Below, in pieces: positions 34,095 to 46,058 of a stretch of 60,000 nt of DNA. This DNA is from Cryptomeria japonica. Its lineage: Eukaryota; Streptophyta; Pinopsida; Cupressales; Cupressaceae. Numbering within the stretch: position 1 is the first letter of the stretch; the number at the start of each line of letters is the position of its first letter. Location of the stretch: NCBI RefSeq assembly GCF_030272615.1, contig NC_081411.1:158514471-158574470 (forward strand). The letters are read 5' to 3'. A program made the position numbers and the translations under genes. The notes below the pieces were generated by a model that did no database searches, was not told the origin of the DNA, and was given only the letters and a program-made list of their open reading frames with translations.

Positions 34095-36866
34095 TTTTTT
34101 TTTTTATATTGATAATCGAGGATAATAGATTTACAAAATTATATAAGGAGGTACCACCTCAACCACCAAAATCACTATGAGAGCTAACAGCCCAAACTAA
34201 CCACCAGTAAAGAGTAATTGTTTATACAAAAATGGGGTGTCTAATGCAAAATATTATCAAAGGTGTCCATCCAGGTAGTCCATCCTTGGGCCCCCTCCAT
34301 CCAAACCACTCTTTTTTTATGTTGAATCTGGGAAAGCATGGCTATGTGGTCTGCATTAGGTACTTTGTTGTTGCAAATTTCCTTATGAAGCACCTTCAAT
34401 GCCTCCTCGAATAAAGAGAGGTTACTTGAAAGCCACCTCCACTCATAGCCATTCTTCACCTCGTACACAAACATCATTGCATGCCCATCCCTGAGGAAGC
34501 AAAGGAACTTTTGTTTTTCTAGATTCATGAGAAAGCATACCTGAGAAGCAATTTTGAAAAAAGTGAGTCTAAAAAAAGACTCAGTAAGGCATCTGTTGTT
34601 ATCATTAAACCAATCCTCATTTCTGATTTTCCAAATGAACCACAGAATGAAGGAAGATAGTATAAACCAAAATAGATTATGATCCTTTTTTAAGCCGTCA
34701 ATATATCTAGATATAATGTTAAAGATATTTATATGCATAGGAATAACAAAACCAAACATTAACCAAACTGCCCTGGCGAAAGTGCAGTAAAAAAAATGTG
34801 CCTGCAAGTGTTAGGAATTCTACAAACTGAACATAAATCATCATTAGCCAACCCCTTTCTCAGGGGAAGTCTATCTAATATGATCTGTCATTTAAAATAT
34901 TGTATTTTAGGTGGGATTGGTCTTTTCCAGATCCGCATAAAATATTTCTGCCAAAGCTTATCAGATAGATCAACATACCAAAACTTATTAGTGTGTAAAA
35001 CAATAGAGCCAATACTTACAATCATTTCATAGATGCTAGAGCATTTAATTGTGGATAGCTAGGAACCGTCTTTCTATTTGAATGTTAAAAATCTGTGCGA
35101 GTCAAGGTCAACAGTGGATGGCAGATCCAGGGCCTCCCATGCCCTTTTAACCATCAGATAAGTCCTTTTTTGGGTAGGTGGTAGGTTGTGGGAAGAGCTC
35201 AATTATTCCCAGCTGATAAGTGTGTTGTGCTCAAACAGGTTTGTGAAGTATCTAATACCAGCTTTATCCCATAATTTGGCTGAGAAGCCTTGTGTAAGGG
35301 AAAGAGGCTTGTTAGCATGGTAAAGATTCCACCATATGGATCTTTCCCCATGGAGGACATCATTAATACTAACACTAGGGTTGTCAATAAGGTGTCTAAC
35401 ATGCTCCCATGCTTTCCAAAAAGATCTAAACACACATGAGCCTTGCACTGAGACATGAAGCTTACCTGAAACCAGTTCAGCAAGAGGAAGATGTTTCCAG
35501 GATTTGGCATTTTTTGGAGTACCTCTTTCAATGTTGTTTCTAATCAGGATTTTCCAGGGTTCCATCCCATCCAATGCATGGAAGATCCATTTTGCAGCGA
35601 GGGCGATGCCTTGTGTTTTTAGGTCTTTTAGTCCAAGGCAACCAGCCTTTTTGGCCATGTGACACCATTTCCAGTTTACAACATGCATCTTCTTAGCACC
35701 TTTACCATCAGACCAAAGGTACTATCTAATGGTCTTTTGAACCTCAAGTATTTGATAGTCATTAAATAGCCATGGAGAGAAGTAGTACAGAGTATATGAT
35801 GAAAGGATTTTTTGGCATACTTGAATTCTGCCAGCTAGGGAGAGGAATCGATTATCCCATTTGTTTAGTTTTTTATCAATTTTTTGCTTGACCCATTGCC
35901 ACATTTCTTTAGGAGAGGGAGAGACCGAAAAGGGGATTCCAAGGTAATGGATGATCTTATTGGGGCCTCCCCACTAAAACTCATAGGAGGCAAGCCAATC
36001 GGGGGGTTCATCTTTCCATCCAAGGAAGGTAGATTTGGCCTAGGAGATTCTAGCCCCCGACATGGAGCCAAAGATCTTAAGCTTGTGGACAAGTGCATCA
36101 ACATTTTTGGGTGACAGTTCAAGGAAAAAGGCCATGTCATCCACAAACTGGATGTTGAGGAGGGTGGAGTTATCTAAGAGTTTAATACCCTTGACACTAG
36201 GGGAGAGGGAGTCATCCCTCAGAAGGTAATAGATGGCATCAGATGCAATGACAAATAGGGCAGGGGCGAGTGGACAACCTTGCCTAATTGATCTACTAAG
36301 TTTGATGTTGTTGGATAGGGAGCCGTTGATCTCCAACTGGGCCGAGGCATCTTGAAGGAGGACATTAACATACCTATAGAAGTTTTTCGGGAATCCAAAG
36401 GCCTGGAGAATCATAGTGATAAAATATCATTCCACTCGGTCATAAGCCTTCTTAAAATCAAGTAAGAACATGGAAAACTCTTGGTTGGAGGTCTTTGCCC
36501 ACTCCTTGGTCTCCTAGCTAGTAATGAGGTTTTCTACAATATACCTCCCCTTGATGAAGCCGGTTTGTGTGGAGCAAATGAATTTGGGTAAGATCTTGAC
36601 AAGGCGAAGGGATAAGGCTTTAGCAAGAATTTTATAAGAGACATTGAGAGGCGTGATGGGCCTCCAATTTTTTAGCAGGGCCTTGTCCCCATCTTTGGGG
36701 ATAAGTTTGATGATTCCTTTGTTGATGTCAGTTCCAAGGGAGCCGTTGATGAATGCTTCAGAGTAGATTTCATGAAGGTCCATATCAATCTAGTCTATGT
36801 TAGCTTTATAGAATTCAACAGGGAGCCTGTCCGGGCCCAGAGCTTTATCAGGTTTAAGGGACTTAA
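34095..36866 (-). mobile_element. 5'-truncated LINE with 15-bp target duplication, copy 1
   Basis: A minus-strand non-LTR retrotransposon of 2.77 kb. Its poly-A tail is the T run at 34095-34105; the other end is cut inside the reverse transcriptase, so the endonuclease and ORF1 are absent. Perfect 15-bp flanking repeats show target-primed insertion. The insertion hit a small TIR element. All nonsense codons noted are shared by the second copy, so the LINE decayed before the 15.5-kb duplication. Confidence 0.92.
34241..36866 (-). pseudogene. LINE reverse transcriptase / zf-RVT relic, copy 1
   Basis: Read on the minus strand, it opens with the RT finger region (KALGPDRLPVEFYKANID then a stop), KLIPKDGDKALLKNWRPIT and TQTGFIKGRYIVENL. 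After another stop come FKKAYDRVEWYF, SRSIRQGCPLAPALFVIASD and the catalytic FVDDMAFFLEL, where FVDD stands for the polymerase DD box. Beyond are the plant LINE C-terminal conserved segments (HYLGIPFS, LAGRIQVCQKILSSY, GCLGLKDLKTQG) and a zf-RVT-like part (HFFYCTFARAVWLMFG, FILWFIWKIRNE). At least five in-frame stops. One base at about 35641 differs between copies, giving C here and G in copy 2 in GxLGLKDL. Confidence 0.9.
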
Positions 36867-36881
36867 GTAAATTATAAAGTT

Positions 36882-38203
36882 AAAAAACATGCATCTATAT
36901 TATAGAAAAAAGTTGAAAAATATAAAACAAAAGAAAATATTTTGTTTTCATTGGTCTAAATAATTTTATTTAATAACCATTTAAACATTAAAAATGAATT
37001 TTCATTACAATAGTATTGCCTAACGACAAGTACTAAAAAACGGAAAAAAGAAATAACATATTAAAAAAACCTCCCTTATTTAAAATGAAAGGGATGACTT
37101 TTTCATTTTGTGAATATATAAGATTTTGATTGTTATTAATAATTTATATTATTAGAATAATAAATTGTTTTTTATTTTATTTTTAAAGTTGTAAAAATAA
37201 ATTTAATTTTTTTTTAATAAATTAATAAATAAAAAAATGTCATTAAAATGTTTATAACTTATATTACATGTGAATAAACTCATAATTTATATTATTATAT
37301 TGTAATGCAATGAATATTTTAGATCAATTTTTTTTTATGTTGCTTATGATTTTTTCACAATGATTTAGTTTCATTATCCTCGTTTTTATAAGATTTAGTT
37401 TTATTAAATTAATATGAATATTTATTTTTTGTGAAATTTAGTTTATTTTGATTATAAATTAAAGAACATTTTAAATATAATACATATTTTTAAAATATAT
37501 ATTTTTTTATCTTGTTCATAGGTTAACTTAAAAGAACTACCTGATATTATGCGTTGTTCGGAGAAACCCGCTTATAAGAGGCAAAATGATATTAGCCAAT
37601 AGTTTGCAACAAAAATAATTTTTGTAAATTATAATGTTAATAAATGTGCATCTATAGTATAAAATAAATTAAAAAAATTTAAAGAAAGAAAAATAATTGC
37701 TTTTCATTGGTCTAAATAATTTTTTTTAATAACTATATAAGCACAACAAATGAATTTTCATTACAATAGTATTGCCCGAGGGCAAGTACTAATAACAACC
37801 TCTCTTCTTTTATACATACAATTCTAATGTTTTAATAGAAACCAGATACTTAATCTTTTAGTATATTAATTTTTTCTTTACCGTCATTTTACTTAATACT
37901 AAAATTCAACATTTTCACAATAATAGAAACCAGATACTTTCCAATCTTTTTTATCCATATACAATGGACTTTCTTCATCAACTCAAGATTCATAATATAA
38001 AGTTTGTAAGACATTATCTGTTTACTCTTAATCTTAATCAACTCAAAGTTTGTTTCCTCTTAATCTTAATCAACTCAAAATTCATTAAAAGAAAGTTTCC
38101 AGTGCAATGTCTTTTGTGCTTAATTTTAATGATTCATGAAAAGAAAGTTTCCAATGTATCGTAAGAAAAACAAGAGATTTGCTTAAATAAAATCACACTC
38201 TAA
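36882..38203. other. AT-rich region upstream of the truncated peptide gene
   Basis: Contains the remainder of the TIR element, its second partial copy ending at 37790, and then the repeated promoter-proximal sequence (37834-38157) described for copy 2. No other gene seen. Confidence 0.5.
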
Positions 38204-38213
38204 TATATAAATA
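38204..38213 (+). promoter_or_regulatory. TATA box of the truncated peptide gene
   Basis: TATATAAATA 32 bases before the ATG at 38245, identical to the copy-2 promoter. Confidence 0.55.
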
Positions 38214-38244
38214 CTTATTGTTCACACACCCACAGATAAGGACG

Positions 38245-38520
38245 ATGGGCTCTTCAATGTGTGTGTGTATTCTTATCGCCCTCATCTTTCTTTCACCAAC
38301 TGCAGTACTGGGTGAGATATATTCATAACATTTTGTTTTACTGTATTATTTTTCTTTTATTTAATTGAGTAAAATATTTTTAGATGATTCAATTTCTTTT
38401 ACAAAATAATAGTTAAATGGGATAAACAGTAGTTATCGTATTCCGAATTGAAATGCAGGCGATATGAATTGTTCGGGGGTAATCGAACCGGCTTGTCCGT
38501 TATTGCATTGTCCTTCCTAA
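38245..38520 (+). pseudogene. Truncated, chimeric cysteine-rich peptide gene
   Basis: Left-hand copy of the gene at 53788. Exon 1 (38245-38311) and the GT-AG intron (38312-38458) are intact, and exon 2 starts at 38459. At 38505-38510 the duplication junction replaces the rest of exon 2 with copia leader sequence. The frame reads LLHC, then two foreign residues (PS) and a TAA at 38518-38520, giving a 42-residue product. The signal peptide and three of the eight mature cysteines remain, so the disulfide framework cannot form as in the complete gene. The promoter is duplicated with it, so it might still be transcribed. Confidence 0.85.
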
Positions 38521-39582
38521 AATAGTTAGAAGACACTAGATCTCCTCAAGTTGTTAAACTTCTGCAAAAAGAGGACTAGGACCTGATACCAATTGTTAGG
38601 TCCCAGAGACAACTGAGAGGGGGGGTGAATCATTTTTCCAATAAATTCAAACCAAAATTAACTTAACTAGAACTTAATGCTTAATGCTGGTAAACCAAAA
38701 CTTAAGACGATAGACAATTTTATCAGTTAATTTTAGTACCAGTAAATATTAATGCATGAAACAGAAAAACAATAACATCCACAACACATAACACAAATAT
38801 TTGTACGTGGAAATCCTGTAAGGGAAAAAACCATGGTGGGAAGCCTTACCCACAATCAGATGATACTACTACAGATAGTATGTGTGTACAATATGGAGTC
38901 TACACATGTAGAAAAGCTAGCTGCCTAGAGCTCACTGCTCCATCATAAAATGGGAGTCACACTTACTACAATTGGATGGTTAAATCCAATGATAATGTAT
39001 TGCTCAAAATAGCATCTTCATATGTTGGATTCAATACCGGTTAAGCTCTAATATGACTTCTCAAAACCTTCCTTCAATCTTCAAATGATGTCTATGTGTA
39101 TAGCTCTGCTTATTTTTGCATATTCGCACTTACTTACATTCCCATTACCAAATCTATATCAATCTCATAAATGAGATCTTACATATATATCAAAGCCTAA
39201 GACCAATTGAGTAGGTCGGCTCACTAAAGATATTACAATAAAATTAATTACAAATAAATCAATATGCGATGCATCATGTTGGCTCAATGCATTTACAATA
39301 ATAACAAATCATCTCCATAATGTGCTGTGTTGATCTTGAATAGATATGCTTGCTGGTTCATAACCTAGACCTATTTGCTGGTAACAACAAATATGCAAAC
39401 CCCAATAGATCAATAACCAAATCACCAAAACCAAGTGATCAAATAATGTCTTCGACATAACCAAGTAGTCTCCAAGCCATTCCAAGTGTCGGTGAACAAT
39501 ATAACCTACAGGTGAACCAAATACCGGTGACTGTGCATAAGTTACTGAACATGCCGGTGAACATAACCAAAGATCTCCAAGT
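38511..39582 (-). mobile_element. Copia 5' stub in duplication copy 2
   Basis: Holds the first bases of gag, the leader, the primer-binding site (38582-38591) and the truncated 5' LTR (38594-39582). No pol follows because the duplication breakpoint lies inside gag. It differs from copy 1 by a 3-bp CTC insertion near 38554 and a few transitions. Confidence 0.9.
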
Positions 39583-40262
39583 TCATAAGAGACCATATGA
39601 CCCATAATGACACCATATGGAGTCCTAAGGGGTTGTAGGACACCATATGACCCCTAACGACACCATATGGTGTCCTAAAGGGTCACAGGACACCATATGA
39701 CCCTTAGAACACAATATGACCCCTAACAATAGTTAAGGGGTTGTAGGGTATCCTAAGGGGTCATAGGAAACTATATGATCCCTTAGCACACCATAAGACC
39801 TATAATGACACCAAATGGTGTCCTAAGGTGTCATAGAACACCATATGACCCTTTAGGGAACCATATGGTGTTTTTATGGGCCGTGTGGTGTCTTGAGGGG
39901 TTGTATGGCATCCTATGACCCCTTAGGAAACCATATGGTGTCGTTCTGGGTAATATGGTGTCTTAAGGGGTCATATGGTGTCCTAAGGGGTCAGAAGACA
40001 CCATATGACCTCTTAGGAAACAATATGACCTCTAATGACACCTAAGGGGTCATATGGTGTCCTAAGGGGTCATAGAACAACATACGACCCATAACGACAC
40101 CATATGGAGTCCTAAGGGGTCATATGGTATCCTAAGGGATCATAGAACACCATATGACCCCTTAGGATAGCATATGACCCATAACAACACCTAAGGGGTC
40201 ATATGGAGTCCTAAGTAGTTGTAAGACACCATATGACCCCTTAGTACACCATATGACCCATA
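39583..40262. repeat. Palindromic CATATG minisatellite, copy 2
   Basis: Same array in the second duplication copy with at least three single-base differences (near 39749, 40085 and 40167). Confidence 0.95.
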
Positions 40263-41231
40263 AAGATTATATGAAACCAATACATTCATCTTCTTCAAAC
40301 ATTCTACTTTATATCCTATCTTCTTTATAAAAAAAAAAAAACTGACCATCTTGTCAATCTTCTTATCACCTCATCTATATGCAAACAAAAAGAAGATATA
40401 TAGGAGGAGCCTCCCCATAACTATTTATAAATTGTCATACAATTTTCCTGATTAATAAATGGTAGCTAATTAAATGATATATTATTTAAAGTTATGAATA
40501 GAACATCATACAATTGAACATCGGTAGTTTAGTTTTGATATAGCTAAGTTAGACCATTGTCAGCATAAGAGAGACTCTAGGTGAACAAACAATGAGGCTT
40601 CGCTAAAAATAAAGTGTAAGAACTTGACCTAACCCTAAGAGTACTTCCTTTCTAAAAAATATGATGCTCTTAAATTTGTAAGGCTATATGGCTGATCTCA
40701 ATTATGACTATAGGAATTGCACACTTGATTTCTTTCATGGGTATGTACCCTTCTAGGCCTTTTAACAAGTGATGATCATCATATACTACCACTGTCATGC
40801 TTACAAAAAACTTCAATTTCTTTAGATGACAAGCGTTGTGTAACAACATGGGAACTCTCACATACCCACCACTATCATTCTCTATGACATCATTTGTGTT
40901 ACTCTCCCTCTTTCTCTTCCTACCCATTGTTTCCTTCTGAAAAATATATTCCAAGTAGTCTGACTCATCATTTTTCTTTGTTGACACTATTTTCCACGTC
41001 TGCTCTCCACGTTAAAATCATATTCGAGAAAAATATTGTTGCGGGTTTCCTTGTTTGTCACGATAATGCACCCATGGTTCAATTTCAGAGCCTTCTTCCT
41101 CCTATTCAATATACACACACAAATCCATCAGTCAATTTTCTTAGGAGAGCATACATGATAAAAATCAAAGAGGAAGTCGCAGATAAGAAATAAATTCACT
41201 TACTTCTATAGAATGCAGACACAGTTGTAGT
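40263..41231. other. AT-rich region with one unexplained small ORF, copy 2
   Basis: Equivalent to 24722-25690. The minus frame here is 105 codons (40670-40987): a transversion at about 40731 replaces the stop codon of copy 1 with a glutamate codon, and a transition changes one threonine to methionine. The difference between copies shows no sign of selection for the protein. Confidence 0.3.
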
Positions 41232-41360
41232 GGGGTATGGAGGGAGGGAGGGAGAGAAGAAGAGAGAGATGGATGGGGTATGGAGGAAGGGAGAAGGGGA
41301 GAGAGGGAGAGGGAGGGAGAGAGAGAGGAATAGGGAGAGAGAGGGGGAGAGAGGGAGACA
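41232..41360. repeat. Purine (GGGA/GA) tract, copy 2
   Basis: Same tract in duplication copy 2, again followed by CA/TA microsatellite. Confidence 0.9.
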
Positions 41361-41656
41361 ATACACATACACACACACATATGTGTGTATATATATACTT
41401 AATATATTATATATTATTATATACACATATATATAAAAATATTATATATTATATGTATATATACATTTATTATATATACATTATCATATTATACACACTC
41501 CCAAAATTTAAAAAAACGTAGCGCATATGTGCTATTTATAGTAAACATAGTGCATACACTTTGTTTATAGTTAAGATAGAGCGTACACGCTTCTTACACC
41601 ATAAGTACCCCATATGCGATTTTTTATACCATAGGTACCCCATATGTGCTTTTGAC

Positions 41657-42467
41657 TATTTAGGCTTGGAAATAGGCCTGGATGACAAAGCTACGGTCTG
41701 GAAGTTTGATTTCCCTCCATTTCCCTCCTTTTTGATGTGTTTTATTTCATCAACTTGGTTTCTCGACTTTGTCATCATCAGGTTTACACTTCATCAAGTG
41801 GGTATTTCTAAAATTGCAACCATATTTTCACCCATCTTCTCAACTTTCTAACCATATAATTTTTTTAAAATTTGAACAACAATAACATATTATTATTGAA
41901 TTTATTTTACCAGTGTCTCCATAGTTGTCACAAACATAGGTGCACCATTTTTTTAATAACTATTAATATACTTATCCAAATTTTAGAAACCTTATATATT
42001 ATTGTAGTGAACTTGATTATTTACAATTTAAAAAAAATATTGTATTTTTTTTATTTTTTTAGTGCAACTTATGCTTCGCACACGAATAGGTACCTAATTT
42101 TTCAGGATGTCCTCGATTGGAAAAATTATTTAAAAAAAAATACTCAACAAATAAATTACAAACAAATACACATCTTCTAGTGCTCACTCTTAACTATCTT
42201 TCTGCCAAAGAATTTGTCAAAATACTAAATCTAACTATGACTTTTTTATGCACATGTCAAACACTATGTTATGTTTTTCAAAAAAAATCAGGATCTCTCT
42301 TTCGTGTGTGAAGGATTTGACCCCCTTAATCTTATCCAATTTTGAAAATGTTTATTAGTTTGGAAACTAGATTTAGAGTAATACAATATTTGTTCTTTGT
42401 TTATCTTCATATCTTGAGTGGATGACTTTCAAAGTTTGCCTCCAAGTTCAGGTTCACCTGATTTCAG

Positions 42468-42498
<31 letters not shown>

Positions 42499-45400
42499 GT
42501 CCACTTATTACCCCCCTTTTTACCACCATCTTTGTGCACTTACCCATGTGCATGATTGAAACAAGTTGTGTGAAGTTCACAAGCTCTCTTTTGGTGTCCA
42601 AGTGTTAAAAAATTCTGAGTATCATAAGTTGTTTTCAGTTGGTGTATCACCTAGTTAGTGTTCATGTTAAAGACTAATTGTAAGGTTTTATGTTTCAGTT
42701 TACCTGTTTTCCCTTTTCCTTGACAGACCAGTAGTTTTAGAGTGATAACCAGCTAGGAGCTAGCTTGTTCCAGAGGTTTATTCTAGTTATAGGTTACCCA
42801 CAACCTTGGAGTAATCCCATGTTTCTCAAGTTTGTCTAATTCTACTGCAACTCAGATTGGGTGCAAAATTTAGAGATAACAAACACTTTGTGACTTGTTC
42901 AACATAGGCTTAACTACTAAATTAACAACTTCTCGTGACATGTTTTTTTAGCTAAGAGGACATATGACTTGTTTGTTTATTTTTTATTCAAATCAAATTA
43001 AAATACTTCGAATGTTGAGAAACACATCAATTCAAGAGTAAGAAAGTTCTATAAATCAGTGAAAACTTCACTAAACTTTTTGAGAATACATTTGGATTGT
43101 TGTTATTTTTAGTTTTCAAGTCTAATGTAAGTGAAAATTGAATTGAAAAAGATTGTTTTATCAAATAGAAAAATTAAATTTAGTGATTGTCTAAATGTGA
43201 AATCTTTTTACTCGAAAATTTAGTAAATTCTTTCATTGTCTTTAAAATAGTGTTTACATAATATTCTTACTACTAGCTTCCTCCCTAATTCCCTTGTTCA
43301 CCCTACTAAGGATACTAGTTGTCCTATTTTTATTCCTATAAACATATGTAGGAACCTCAAGAATGGACACAACTTCAACCATGCCTCTTAATTTGATCCG
43401 ATTGACTAATTTGTTTGATGTTAGTAGAAAATGTACTAATTACGCCTTCCCAAAATTGTGCTTTATTTGAAACTTCTCCACTTCAATCAAATTTCTTTGT
43501 TGTTTCCTTATAATTTCGCTTAATCTACCAAATAATATTGTCATTCAATCTTTTAAAGCAATTATCCTAGTGCGTAAGTCTCTATATTAAGTGTTTTTAT
43601 GTGGTGTAATTATAAAATAAGAACTTATAGGAATAATTTTAGTTTATTCATCTTTCCAACTAAAATCTCCAAAAGAATGAAGACAAAACTATATGCAATG
43701 GCTATAACTAGTGATGTGTGCATGCTTAAAAATTTCCAAGATAATGCACTAAACATTCTCCAAGAGGTTACACTCAAATGAATACAATGTGTCATGGTAA
43801 TGTTACCACCACTTTTTATAGAAGTTGTAATTTGATGAAAATACTAAGTAATTAAGATTTTACTAGAGCATGATTATGATAAGGTAAATATGACCAACGA
43901 TTCTAGTAAGAGAATATATTTCAAAGTTGTATAGGTAGGTCATAAGAAAATCCTTACTAAAATTTTTCCTCTAACATCTTCACAACATGACAGTGGACCT
44001 CCAATGGCCAAACACTTGTGGAGTCTATTGCCTACAACAAACACAAAGGTATTCCATAAAACATGTCTTATTTTATTTACATCTATATATGTATAATTTT
44101 CTTATTTAAACATTGCATGTTTCACTCATGGAAGAAATGCTCATAATTTTTGCAATTATTCATGAAGCATTGTTTTCCTATTTACAAAGTTCTCTTTTGT
44201 AGAAATCTACTCTAAGACATGTCAAACTCATCTACAAGGAGATGATATCAAAATTGTATGCTACAAATAATGCATCCAACCAACCAACAAGGAATATGTA
44301 GAAGTTAACAAATTTCTTATGTATATCTACCTATCTTTTTAAAGAATAATTGAATCATTAATTTTACAGATAATACCCAAACTTAATCATTTGTCTATGC
44401 AGAATGCTAACAATCATATGCTCCTAAAATCAAGATGTACAAGTATTCTTAAACTCGAATATATCATGTTTGGAGGTGACACCTTTTTCTCTCGCTAATG
44501 AGTCATATCACTGTGGCTGGACAATCATGTTCAATGAACATAGCTTACCAAACAACAAAATTAAAATTGGAATTTCAAGGCATGGACATATTGGTGTAAT
44601 GTCACTACCAAAGACAATATAGATGGATTTATCAAACTAATGTCATAACCCTCTTTCTCAACCTTGATAAAAATTACTATTGTTATTAATATTGTTTTTA
44701 TGAGTAATGTTAGTTAGAAAAGATAAATTGATTATGGTTAGAATTTTCAAATAAAAATAATTAAATAATTGTGACACACTGATGATGACATAAATTTATT
44801 TAGAAATTTCTTGTTTACTCAATATGTTAATTCGGGACGTGTTGTAGAAGAAAATGAGAAGGTTCTAGAAGAGAATCTCAAATTCAAAATTTTTGCATAT
44901 AACCCCCACTATGACAACAATCATTTTTTCATGGAATTAATTTTGGAAAAGAATCTCAAAATCAATTAATTCCCTTTGTAGTGGTAAAATGACTCTCTTT
45001 TCTATATATTGAATTCTCTAGTTTATCAAAAAGGGGAGTTCATTGTTTTTCTTTGTGATAAAGTAGTTTTGCAATTCTTGCAATCGGGTTAGTTGTAGGA
45101 GGAATTTGGAAAACATATTGTATTGTAGGAGATAGGATTTTTCAAAGGTTTGGAGAAGATCTTCACCAGGATACATATGAGGTTTGAAAGAGGACATCTG
45201 GGAAATCAAGGGTTTTCTTCAACAAGAGTTTCGATCAACATCTAGGTTCCCTTGTTTTGTTATTCTTTCTTGCATGTTTTATCTCCATTATACTTACTTG
45301 CATGCTCCATATTTTTCTTCCAAAAACGAGGAAAGAAGTGAGGATTTTTATTTGTATGCATTGGGTAGTTTCTATGCTTTGTGCATTTCTAAATAATGTT

Positions 45401-45882
45401 TTGATCAAGCAAAAAAGGGACAGTTAAATAATATAGTCCGATTTGCATATCTTTCAAAAGAAATTTCCTTTCTTTTTTTTAGATTTAATAGAGAATATTT
45501 ATATGCATGTTTGAGATAGATTGGTATATCTTGCCTACATTTTGGGTTAAAAGTTAGTAATTTACCTTTCAAAAATCAATATACCTCATCAAAAAGATTA
45601 TCCTCCTTTGTTTTCAGATTTCAGAAAAATATTGTATATCTTGCCTTCCTTGGTTTAAAATTGTAATTTCCCCTTCAATGATTTCATTTTATAATTTTTT
45701 CTTTGTGAAATTTTTCTCTTGATTAATCAGCTATTTTCTAACTTTTTTTCAAAAAAAAATAAAATTATTTACTTGAAATATATATATATATATATATTAT
45801 TACACTATAATAATATTAAATGAAATAACAATAATAAATTTTTATTTCAATTTTAAATTCAAACCTTTTTTTAGGGTTGGGA
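41657..45882. other. AT-rich intergenic stretch, copy 2
   Basis: Same content as 26116-30339; no gene seen. Confidence 0.5.
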
Positions 45883-46058
45883 AGAGAGGTTAACCACCAC
45901 CTCCCCTATGCAATGCATGCAGGTAACGTAGGCCCCAAGGAGAGGGGGCGATGTGCCCCCTTGTGGGCTCGTGCATGTACAGGGCCACATGCCCGCACAT
46001 GCAACGAGTCCCATAGTAGGGTGGGACCCGTGGAAACCCCCTCGGGTTTTAAACCTTT
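45883..46058. other. GC-rich island, copy 2
   Basis: Identical by eye to 30340-30515. Confidence 0.6.

Larger units (their letters stand above)
33969..37034. mobile_element. Small TIR element split by a LINE, copy 1
   Basis: 33969 begins AGTACTTGCC and 37025-37034 reads GACAAGTACT, giving inverted ends matching 9 of 10. Without the LINE the element would be about 280 bp, non-coding and AT-rich, which fits a MITE. A second, partly matching copy ends at 37781-37790 with GGCAAGTACT and shares TTTTCATTGGTCTAAATAA and TTTTCATTACAATAGTATTG. No target duplication was established, so the class is uncertain. Confidence 0.5.
22967..38504. repeat. 15.54-kb tandem duplication, copy 1
   Basis: Direct repeat whose equivalent positions in copy 2 lie 15538 bp away at the left edge, 15541 after a 3-bp CTC indel near 38554, and 15543 after a 2-bp poly-A length change. 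It starts in the copia gag and ends in exon 2 of the peptide gene. I noted 16 substitutions (14 transitions) between copies by eye; this count is not exhaustive. Both edges share GCATTG. Confidence 0.97.

Noticed and set aside
37540-37600. ATGCGTTGTTCGGAG..CCCGCTT resembling the start of exon 2 of the peptide gene
   Set aside because: Only about 30 bases look alike, with gaps and no cysteine pattern downstream; too short to call a paralogous exon.
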